A stretch of 64,000 bases of DNA from Ulva prolifera. Its lineage: Eukaryota > Chlorophyta > Ulvophyceae > Ulvales > Ulvaceae. A program made the position numbers and the translations under genes. Shown here in pieces: positions 10,018 through 19,101 of this stretch (its first letter is position 1; each line of letters starts with the position of its first letter). The DNA is taken from NCBI GenBank assembly GCA_023078555.1, contig CM041198.1, positions 9,161,836-9,225,835 of the forward strand. Direction: 5' to 3'. Below the pieces are notes generated by a model. It saw nothing but the letters and a program-made list of their open reading frames with translations, searched no databases and was not told where the DNA came from.

Positions 10018-12954
10018 TCAGTCCTCCTGAAAGTCCGCCAGCCGCGGGTCACCCTCAAACGCCGCCCTCAGCCGCTCCCACCCCACCACCGCTTCCCGCA
10101 ACTGCGCCCCGGACTGCGGCTGAAACACATTGCGTGGCAACTCACTCGGCGCCGCAACGCCGACGTGGCGGCACACCCCCTGCACGGCCGCGAGGGGATC
10201 ACGGCACACCCCCTCATACGTAAGCCACAGCACCCCCTGCCCCGCTGTCACCTTACGCACGTATGCGTAATACTCATCGTACGTGTCAATGCTCCGCTGC
10301 AGCCCCGCGGGATCGATGACGACCTTCACGTCGTCAAGCGTCTTGTGCGTGAAGGCGCCGGTGACCGCGGCGCGAAGCCGAGACGCGCACACCGCGAGCC
10401 GGTTCTCGCGCACAAGCACCACCTTCTTCACAGCCGGGTCCGCAAGCACCTCTCCAAACAGCTCGTGGCTTGCGGTGGAGCGGCGGATGTGCTCCGGGAA
10501 GAGCTTGAACCCTACAGCGCGGCGGCTGCCGGGGCCGGCGGCCGCGCGCGGCGGCCGCGCGGCCAGAGCACGCAGCAGGAACCGCCGCGGCGCGGCGTCC
10601 CGGGCGTAGACGCTGCACATGTCCGCATCAACGCCACAGTGCGAGAACACGCCTTTCTCATTGAAGAGCTCGTTGTGCATTGCGATGTTGCGCACGCCAT
10701 GCAGCAGCCCACACAGCATGTTGGAGCCGGTGCGCTGCGTCGCGAGCACCACAAACGGCGTCCCGTTTGCGTCAGGGTCCAGCGGCAGTGCCCGGTCAGC
10801 GTACGCGACCTGCGCAGGCATCACGCGGCCCTGCCCACGCACCCACGCTCCCAGCGCGCAGCACAGCACAGCAACCAGCACGCCGCGTGCCCCTGGAAGC
10901 TCAGCAGCCGCGACAGCACAGAACCACAGCAGCAGCTTGAGCAGCAGTGTCACCTGGGTCGCGGCTGCGTGGTCCTCCCGGCCGGCCATCCAGTCAAACT
11001 GCTGCAGCAGCTGCGTCCAGCGACCCCGCAGAATCTTGCTCACCACACGCACCGTGTCCTGCAGCAGCGGCGGCACTGCGGCGAGAAGAGCCACCGCCGC
11101 AGCACGGTGCGCCGGCAGGTCCCGCGGCACCCGTGGAACATACGTCGCCACCGACATCACCACCTCCAGACACACCGCGATCAATGCCCACAGCGGCCGC
11201 TGCAGCAGCAGGCTGGCGAGCGAGAGGATTGGCCAGTTCGGCGGAGCCCAGAACATCATGCTGGGGTTGGTGTCCAGGCACAGCACATCGCCACGTGCCC
11301 ACCCGGCCACCTGCCGCAGCGGGCGGCGCCAGAACGGGTGCTCAACGACAGCGCCAGGCACCGCCACAAATCCGTGACCGACGTCGTGTGCGAGCCGCAG
11401 GCAGAAGTCTACGTCCTCCCCGCCGCCGCTGCGCGGGAACTGGGTGTCAAACCACACGCGGTTGTTTGTCCGAGCCCGCACGCACAGGTTTGCGGTGACC
11501 CCCCACGGCGGCGCCGCCATGCGCGCCGCGACGCCGTAGAAGAAACAGATGTTGCAGGCCACGAGCGCGGCCTGCATCAGCGTCGCCGGCGGCGGCAGCC
11601 GCGTCACGCCGACGAAGCCCGCGGCGTCAGGGTTCCGAGCGATCGCACCCACAAACGCGCGCACGAGCGCCGCGTCCGGCACCACGTCGTCATCCAGCAG
11701 CACCGCGTGGTCGCCGAAACTCTGCGCGAGGCCGGTGTTGCGTGCCATCGACGCCCCGAGGTTCTCGCGCATGACGTGCACGCGCACGACCCGGTTCGTG
11801 GCGTGCGACGCCAGCGCCTCGATCTCTGGAAGCTCTGCAGCATCAGGGCGGTCCACCACGATCAACGTCTGCAGGGACACCACGGCTCCGCCCTTCGTGC
11901 CGAGGTCGGCAAACGCCCGCAGCATCGCAGCATCGCAGCGGAACGTCGGAACAACGATGTCGAGGCACGGCACCCGCGCAGCACGCACAGCATGCGCGCC
12001 GCCACAGCGCGCGTCCGCGGTGAGGAATCGCTCCAGTGCCGCGATCGCATCTGTGAGGATGTCATCGCGCCAGACGAATTCCCCGGCCTTTGCGTAGCGT
12101 GCAGCCGCCGCGCCGCCGACGCGGTTGCGGAGCGCGGCCGGCAGCGGCGCGAAGCGCGACGCGCCCCAGCGCCGGTACACCTCCCACAGGAACGGGTCCC
12201 CGTGCTGGTTCTTGAACTGCCGCGGGAAGACCTCCCCAAACACCTCCAGGTGCAGCCGGTGGAGCACCGGGAACGTCGGGAATGCCGCAAAGCTGTGGTC
12301 CCGCACGGCCACACACGCGCAGCCGAACGGCAGCCCGGTGTCGTCCGCGATCACGGCAAACTCGCCCTCAACTGCGGCCTGCCAGCCCGGCGCATCAAAG
12401 TGGACGTCGTCGCCGATGAGGAGAAACAGATCCGCCGCCGCGAAGTTCACGGCGTCTTGCGCGAGCTTCGCCCAGATCCAGCAGATGTTGCCAGCGTACG
12501 CCGGAGGGAGCCGCTGTAGCCGCATGCGCACATCCCCGGCTGGGGGGGATAGCAGCGCAGCCAGCCGGGCATGGCCGTCATCGGTGTCCAGGAGGGGATC
12601 TTTCATGTCGATGGCTGCGTAGACCGTGGTGTACGGGGCGTGGGAGGGGGAGATGCTGGAGAGGAGCAGCCGGGAGGTTTCGGCAAGCGCATCCCAGAAG
12701 GCCTCGGGGGAGGTGACGCCGCGGGAGGTGATGGGCAGGAGGAGGGCCCAGTGCAGGGGGCCGGAGGGCGGCTCGCGTGGGAGCGCGGGGTCCCCGGCGG
12801 GCGGACCCGCGTCAGAGGGCGGCGGTGTGCCGGGGTCAGGGGTGGTGGTGGGGCTGACACTGGAGTTGTGGGAGGACTGCACTGCCGCGGTGTCCTGACT
12901 TTGGGCGACCCCTACACCTGTGCACGGTGGGAGCTGTCTAATAATATCCGGCAC
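10018..12954 (-). CDS. Glycosyltransferase - sulfotransferase fusion protein, intronless
   Basis: A single uninterrupted frame of 978 codons. Residues 1-60 are Pro/Ser/Thr-rich. Residues about 65-310 resemble a GT-A domain with FLLIGDDV near 181. Residues about 328-570 form a family-2 glycosyltransferase: LDIVVPTF near 332, the acidic LLDDDVV near 421 (nucleotide-sugar/metal binding) and GGEDVDF near 514. Two hydrophobic stretches follow (about 576-601 and 667-705), and residues about 730-978 are a sulfotransferase with the PAPS 5'-phosphosulfate loop VLATQRTGSN near 735 and a 3'-phosphate motif VVLVRENRLAVCAS near 842. The likely role is building and sulfating a glycan in the Golgi or at a membrane; substrate unknown. 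Absence of introns contrasts with its neighbours. ATP sulfurylase is encoded 3 kb away on the same strand. The start is the first Met of the frame. Confidence 0.8.
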   Translation of the reverse strand: MPDIIRQLPPCTGVGVAQSQDTAAVQSSHNSSVSPTTTPDPGTPPPSDAGPPAGDPALPREPPSGPLHWALLLPITSRGVTSPEAFWDALAETSRLLLSSISPSHAPYTTVYAAIDMKDPLLDTDDGHARLAALLSPPAGDVRMRLQRLPPAYAGNICWIWAKLAQDAVNFAAADLFLLIGDDVHFDAPGWQAAVEGEFAVIADDTGLPFGCACVAVRDHSFAAFPTFPVLHRLHLEVFGEVFPRQFKNQHGDPFLWEVYRRWGASRFAPLPAALRNRVGGAAAARYAKAGEFVWRDDILTDAIAALERFLTADARCGGAHAVRAARVPCLDIVVPTFRCDAAMLRAFADLGTKGGAVVSLQTLIVVDRPDAAELPEIEALASHATNRVVRVHVMRENLGASMARNTGLAQSFGDHAVLLDDDVVPDAALVRAFVGAIARNPDAAGFVGVTRLPPPATLMQAALVACNICFFYGVAARMAAPPWGVTANLCVRARTNNRVWFDTQFPRSGGGEDVDFCLRLAHDVGHGFVAVPGAVVEHPFWRRPLRQVAGWARGDVLCLDTNPSMMFWAPPNWPILSLASLLLQRPLWALIAVCLEVVMSVATYVPRVPRDLPAHRAAAVALLAAVPPLLQDTVRVVSKILRGRWTQLLQQFDWMAGREDHAAATQVTLLLKLLLWFCAVAAAELPGARGVLVAVLCCALGAWVRGQGRVMPAQVAYADRALPLDPDANGTPFVVLATQRTGSNMLCGLLHGVRNIAMHNELFNEKGVFSHCGVDADMCSVYARDAAPRRFLLRALAARPPRAAAGPGSRRAVGFKLFPEHIRRSTASHELFGEVLADPAVKKVVLVRENRLAVCASRLRAAVTGAFTHKTLDDVKVVIDPAGLQRSIDTYDEYYAYVRKVTAGQGVLWLTYEGVCRDPLAAVQGVCRHVGVAAPSELPRNVFQPQSGAQLREAVVGWERLRAAFEGDPRLADFQED

Positions 12955-13234
12955 ACTGAATGAGATCGAATGTACTCCGAGTAGCTTTAGGCTAGCCTAG
13001 GGGTAGCTAGCTTGAGGTGCATGCTGCTGTTGTTCAGGAAGCCATCAACTTTCGACTGACTCGGGCGATGCAGGGCACTGCAGTACATGCTTCCTACTAC
13101 ACCTCCTTTAGTTCTACGTGCACATTGATCTGCTTCACCATATAGCAACAGAAGGGCGGCATCCTATTATGCTCACAAGCCAAAGTGTGCAACAGGGCGT
13201 CCACATCTCCCTGTCTAGCTCTGCGGGCAGCACT
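12955..13234. other. Short intergenic region upstream of the fusion gene
   Basis: Presumed promoter side of the sulfotransferase fusion gene. No TATA box was recognised. It contains GCTAGCCTAGGGGTAGCTAGC, an imperfect GCTAGC-ended inverted repeat. Confidence 0.3.
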
Positions 13235-13534
13235 TCACGAGGCAGCAACGATGCACATGGCGATGTTTTCAACCACATTCCGCAAGCCGGAGTATACTCT
13301 GTGCCTCCCAGCCGGGGTGAGCAGCGCACCCGCATTGTACTCCAGCGTCGGCCGCGGGTCTGGCAGCAGCGGCTGCGGGCAGAGGAGGTGCCGGGTGGAC
13401 AGCGCGCCGAGGTGCGGCCGCAGCCACATCGCCAGCCGCGGCGGCAGCGCCTGCAGCAGCAGCTCCCGGGCGTGCGCCAGCCTGAGCCGGGCGGCCTGCT
13501 GCCGGTGTTTGAAGACATCAGCAATCCCCGTCAT
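13235..13534 (-). CDS. Hypothetical small protein, 99 aa
   Basis: Not recognised. The frame encodes a Leu/Ala/Arg-rich, probably helical protein with ARELLLQALPPRLAMWLRPH in the N-terminal half and RNVVENIAMCIVAAS at the end. The codon third-position GC of its first two thirds resembles the real exons nearby and contrasts with the surrounding sequence. Overlapping frames on both strands are also open, so it could be an exon of a larger gene or a chance frame. Confidence 0.3.
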   Translation of the reverse strand: MTGIADVFKHRQQAARLRLAHARELLLQALPPRLAMWLRPHLGALSTRHLLCPQPLLPDPRPTLEYNAGALLTPAGRHRVYSGLRNVVENIAMCIVAAS

Positions 13535-16072
13535 GGCCTGTGAGCCTCGACGACCGGGTCCGTGAAGGCGCTACAAGGCGGATGCTGCGAGCTCAGAGGC
13601 CTTTCAAAGCCAGCAGGGCACGGGGTGTTGGCGGGGGCCGTTGATCGTGTAGGGTCTGCTGCCAATCGGGGAAACGCAATCGTGGAAATAGACACGAGGT
13701 TGTATCTTCAGGATAGAGGGCCTGCAACGATCAGGGCCGACCTCAGTTGCGTTCGAACCTGGCTTTGCCTCTTGATCAGACACTTGCGTTCGATCAGACA
13801 CTGGCAAAGAGTCAGCAGATTTGCAGTCAGTGAAGACGCTTGTGGTCTGCCACTACAGTCCGGGGCAGTTGACATCAACCAAAGTTGTCTAAGCACGAGG
13901 CGGCACACATGTATGGTGTTTTTATCTCTGCAATAGTTCACATGGCGGTGCACCTGCTGATGCGTGCCAACCCACTGGTGCATACCAGGAGGACGTTGCA
14001 ACTCATGAGTGCCTGCCGGCGACGGATTCCAGTCCAGAACATGTTGATGTGGAGTGAAGCCGGCACAGCGATTGCATGGAGGCTCCCAGCTCGGGTGCCC
14101 GGGGCTGGCTGAGCCTGAACTCAGGAGTGCTGTTGGCCGGACTTGTCGATCAAATCCGCATGGGTGCGACTGCAACGACATGCCACCATGCATGCATGAA
14201 AAGGTATCAATGGGGCAGCTGCAACACAGCACTATCGATCATGATGGGGTAGAATGTAGTTCCTCAGACAGAGGCTACGTCTCAGGTGCAGTGCAGAATG
14301 TGAGAAACAAAGGGGGGAGCTCGGGTGTGAGAAACAAAGGGGGGGAGCTCGGGTGCTGTGGTCTATTGACCTTAAGGGGTGGCCTGAGCTGCAGAGGCGC
14401 ACCACGGCCACGTGCTGAATTCTGAAGAGCTTTACAGACAATGAGAAGCTTTCGCAGACATGGCCAGAGACAGTGGACGAGATGGAGGTTCTGAGTTGGG
14501 CCGTCTCAGTGAGTTCATCAGATGCGCCCAACGCTTCAAGCTAGCTGCTGTAAGGGGTTTTACATGGACAAACTCGGAGGGCCCTCGGGTGTGCCTTTCT
14601 CAGTATATATGCTGTCATGGGCTGGGGCAGCGAGACAGAGACATGCTGAGACAAATTAGTTGAAGTCTGCGGAGCCGGCTTTCCTCCAATATCCTGTCTC
14701 CCTCCAATGCTCTGTCTCCCCCTTATCTAGATAACATCCGTGCGGGGTCACGTGCAAGCCTCTCTGGAGACAAAAGCCACCTGGATGCAACTGATATGTT
14801 ATCATCTCTGCCAAACATGCATACAATCGTCAGGACGTGGCATGCATGGCATGTGCACGGCCTGCTGATGCCACGGCCTTGGCTCATTGACTCTGAAACA
14901 TGCAGCAGCGGGAGAGCACCCGAGTTGCCATGAACGACACACACACGGTATGCCTGCACACTGCGCCAACGCCTGTGAAGTAGTCTGCACTCCTTGATGC
15001 TGCACAAGTTGCCCTCTGCTGTGCAAGCTGCCTTTGTATACGTGTGTGTGCTCACAGTATGTGCGCATACACGATCTGAGGGGCTTGGGTCCGGTGAGCC
15101 CATGCGCACTTCAGAGGTGACAAGAAAGTTGCGGGGGATATTCACGTCAAAGAAGCACAGGAGCGCTCATGTGTGGCCCAGACACTGGCCTGAAGGACAA
15201 CCACCGATGCCGCGCAGCACGGCCGGGGCATAGGTACGTTGTGCCACCTACAAAGGTGGCGGTGGTGATCTTGCATGGTGGGGTGTGTGCTCAAAGGCTG
15301 CGAGTGTTTGCCAGCAGTCGTTCAGCTGCCTGACGTGAGGCGAAACGAAACGACTTGATCAATGCACCAGTAACGTTTCCATAGGTAACATCTGGTGTTC
15401 TCAGTCTATGCATTCTCTAGAATCTCGTGTGCTGTCAAGACACATGCATGTCTCTCCCGGTGGAAGGGCGACTCGATCACTCACAACGCTGCCTTACCTC
15501 CTGCCACAAGCACAATGCAGCGCATTGTCAGTGTGCATGGCATCTACAGCGCATTGATAATGTGCATGGCACCTACAGATAAGATGATTGTAATTGGACT
15601 GTCTGAACAGTGTGTGTGTGTGTTCGAGTCGTGACGGCCAGCTGGCCTGGGAGACAAATCCCGCTGGTGTGTCACATCGTCAATCACATTGTGATATCTT
15701 ACACGCAACAAAACTACCCAACAGCAGCGCGGGGACAACACGCAGGTCTCTGAAAGCACAGCAGCTGCGCCAGATAGTGGACCTGGTGCGCTGTGGTCAT
15801 GGGAGATCAGACAGGCATCCAGAATCACTGTGGCACCAAAGGTGCTTGTATGAAGGTGGAGATCTTGCTAGATAGAGACACATTCAGGGCTTCTCTCATG
15901 TTCACCAGCGCCACGTCCGGTACCTCATCAATACCACGGATGCCCGTGCATGCCCTGGTGGCAGGTGCGTTCAAATCTCACATCGGTACACTGCAACGCA
16001 GCCGCCCCGCACCCACAAACTCTCGGTCCTCTCCATTACAAAAATACTGTGCCTAACTCAACTCTCTGCCGC
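13535..16072. other. Intergenic region downstream of ATP sulfurylase
   Basis: No gene recognised. It contains a tandem duplication of a 29-30 bp unit at 14300-14357 and, immediately beyond the ATP sulfurylase stop, a minus-strand TGTAA (complement of 16036-16040). Confidence 0.5.
14300..14357. repeat. Tandem duplication of a 29-30 bp unit
   Basis: Two adjacent copies begin GTGAGAAACAAAGG and run through GAGCTCGGG. They differ by one G in the G-run (6 versus 7). Confidence 0.85.
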
Positions 16073-19000
16073 TTACAGGTCCATCTCGGTGCGGAGCACC
16101 TCGACGACGCTCTTGAACGCAAACCACTCGGGGATGTCATCCCCAGCCCGGAGCATCTCCCTGAACTTTGTGCCCGAGAGCTTCTTGGTTGTCAAGTTCT
16201 CTGCCTCGGCGACGTCCGCGGTGACGTACCCCTTCTCCTCTGTGTACGCGATGTTCAGGGATGGCACGATGTCCATGTTCATCTCGGCGCACTTGGACGC
16301 GGCGAGCTCTTGCGCATCGTATGCGCCGTAGAAGTCATCGCCGGTGATGCTGGACTTGCAGCCAGCCATGTCGCGGCCGATGATGAAGTGTGTGGCGCCG
16401 TAGTTCTTGCGGATGATCATGTGCTGGATGGCCTCGCGGGGCCCAGCCATGTGCATCGAGTACGGCAGGTACGCCCATCGGAGAGCGGGGTTGTCTGCCT
16501 CCTCCTTCAGCTTCTCGTATGTGCTGCAACACAACAAAAACCAGTCAACACACCAATGCACAGCTCCACAATCGAGTGCACTGTTGCTCCACATAGGCCA
16601 CGAAGCAGCACATGCCGTAGTACACCACAAACACACCATCAAACGTCTACAGACTCGGCTACAGAGATCTCTGCCTCATGCACGTGACAGGTTTGACTGT
16701 AACACAAGGGCACGGGCAGCTAGTCCACAGATAGGAAGAACGGGAGGCGCACTGGTATCGGACGATGCCTGGGATGTCATCGTCTTGGGTGGGCCCGCAG
16801 GTGGGGTGCACGAGGCAGACGGCGCCCTCCCCGACATTGTCAGCATGGATCGCGCGGGTGAACAGCTCGTAGTGCGCCTTGTGGATGGGGTTGCGGCACT
16901 GGAAGGCGAGGACGTCCTTGCCCTCGGGCAGGGTTGCCCGCACCTCGGCGGGCGTGGCGCACGCAAACACGCGCGTTGGCTTCTCAAGCCCCTCAACCTG
17001 CACCGCACTGCCCTCCTCAGGCGCCCTGGTGCGACACCACTGCACAGACCGCCCGCGCGCGTGCGGGCGGTGCCCATGCCAGACGCGGCATCCGACAACG
17101 CTGCTGACGGCGCCGCAAGTGGCCATCGCGATGTAGGGGCCGGCGTCATCAGGAGTGCAGGGTGCAAGACGGTCCACACTATCGGCTGAACTGCTAGCAC
17201 TGGCGTCACGCACGTGCCTCTCCCGCACAGCTGCACTCAGTTATGCGGACGGCCAGGCTCATGCATGCGCAGACGCGCCTCATCAGTGCCGCGTGTGGCT
17301 GGCTCATACATGCCATTGCTGCTGCCACCAAACGCCACCACCCGCGCCCTGGCTTCTAGATGTTTGGCGCGGGAGTCACCATCAGGCGCGCGGCTGAGCG
17401 CAGCCAGGCAGCATAGTCCCAGGACGGCAACCACCAACAGTCCACCAATAGTCAACGGAGACACGAGCTCAGGATTGGACTATGGGTGGGGCATGCAAGA
17501 GGGGGGCGGGGGCACCTTGCCGGAGACGTAGTACTTGCCGCGCTCCATGGCCACCATCTGCACGGCGGGGTGCTCCAGCGAGGCGGTGCCGTAGCAGTTG
17601 ACGCACTCTACGGGCTTGTCTGGCGTGTACACGCCATCCACCGCGAGGGTGCCGATGTTCTGGCCTTTGTAGGTCAGCAGCAGCTTGTCGCCGGCGGCGA
17701 TGCCCTCGTCGGCGGTGTCAAACACGATCGGCAGGCCGAAGATGGTGCCGTCCAGCAGCTTCATGTCCTTCACGACCGAGTTGTACTCGTCCTCGGACAT
17801 GAAGCCGTCGACAGGGGAGAAGGCCCTGCAGCAGCGCCCCGTTGGGTGAGTAAGGTGTGAGCACCAGGTGCTGCTGGGGCATGGGTTGTCTCCGCCCGTG
17901 GACTGTGCATATGGAACCTTTAGGCCGTGCGCCAGTAATGTGGCGGGGCGAAGAAGCAATTACAGGTGCTTCGTGGCTGGATGTTCGAACCGGCTGTCAG
18001 GATGACGTACGTGCACATCCTGGGAGGAACGTGCCAGCATGCGAACATTGCAATCCGCGGGAAATGCGCCGGTGCAAATTGGCAAGGAGCTGAAAATAGT
18101 GTCAAAGGTCATGGTGCCGTACATTGTGGCAATTCATCGAAGGCATGTGCTAGGCTGTCGCGAATGAGCCGCTCTACCGGCGGGGCCTGATGTACGTGCA
18201 GGTGTGCAACTGACGAGGAAGGGGGCGAAAGAAAGTATAAAACAACGTGGTCCAGATAAACGCCGAATTTTAAGGTTTACCACTGATTGCAGCAACGCCG
18301 GGAAGGGTCGTGACTCGGGCGACACTCAGCGACGAGGTTAGTGCGCACGACGCTCGCGCCACGGAGAGACGGAGCTAGCATTCAAGATGGATCAACCTCA
18401 TCAAGCCAGTGAAGATCGCGACGCATACGTACGCGGCAGAATAGCAGGGCGGTGCCTCGTGGATCCCTCGGGCACTGCCGCATGCAACGGTCTTCAGCGC
18501 ACATTAACATCAACAAGACACCAGTAACCCAGGACACGGAGAAGCCAATCGGGACAGTGTACAGGTGCACCTTCAACCTGTGCAGGCCTGCGTCTCTGTG
18601 ACACGACGTTGCACAGGCACACGTGGGTGAGCATCATGGTCATAGCTGGAGGGCAAACCCGACGGACAGCAGCTCCACATCGCAAGCCTGGCGATCTGTG
18701 CACTCCACAGTCTTGTTGCAGCTCTCGATGGCGGCGGCATGCTTGTCAGCGGGCAGCTGCAGGTCCTTGAGGTCGCCACCGTGGGGAGTCTGGAGGCCTG
18801 TGGGAGCGGCCGGTGCAGCAGCCCTGCAGCAACGTGTAAACACCATACAGCTTTTACTTCAGCGACAAGTGGAATGTAAGATTCTTGGACATCATTCTGC
18901 ATGCCGGTTGCAAGCAGCGCTGACGCTGAGCTGGGCAGGGGATGCGTGCGGCTGAACCGGAGAGGATCTGGAGTGGACCGCACACCTCATTGACACGGCA

Positions 19001-19101
19001 CGAACTTGTCGGACGCAAGGACGAGTGCTAGGCAGAGCGACGCGAGCCTTGCAGGCCGCGTTCTGTGCAGCGTTGAGAGCGAAGATACCCATGTTGTTCA
19101 C
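16073..19101 (-). CDS. ATP sulfurylase (sulfate adenylyltransferase), plastid-targeted, prokaryote-like
   Basis: Catalyses ATP + sulfate to APS + PPi, the first step of sulfate assimilation. Five exons join in consistent phase on the minus strand (19101-18986, 18659-18823, 17516-17825, 16753-16997, 16073-16523), giving 428 residues. Exon 1 is a plausible chloroplast transit peptide: few acidic residues, rich in Ala/Arg/Ser, ending RQVRAVSM before RAAAPAAP. The PUA-like N-domain starts at PHGGDLKD and includes CDVELLSVG and AFSPVDGFM. The catalytic domain has QCRNPIHKAH (about 230-239; Q-x-RNP-x-H signature), CLVHPTCG, MAGPREA, IIRKNYGATHFIIGRDMAG and SGTKFREML. The pattern follows bacterial and archaeal Sat rather than the plant/animal form, and there is no fused APS kinase. 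A minus-strand TGTAA lies 33 nt past the stop. The second in-frame Met, three codons in, is an alternative start. Confidence 0.9.

Noticed and set aside
9886-12519. An 877-codon open frame on the plus strand opposite the sulfotransferase fusion
   Set aside because: His/Arg/Pro-rich antisense shadow. The minus strand carries recognisable catalytic motifs throughout, and GC-rich codons keep the opposite frame open.
15600-15660. GTTCGAGTC B-box-like motif near 15625 as a further SINE copy
   Set aside because: No A-box at suitable distance and no shared 3' tail; it follows a GT dinucleotide run and is probably chance.
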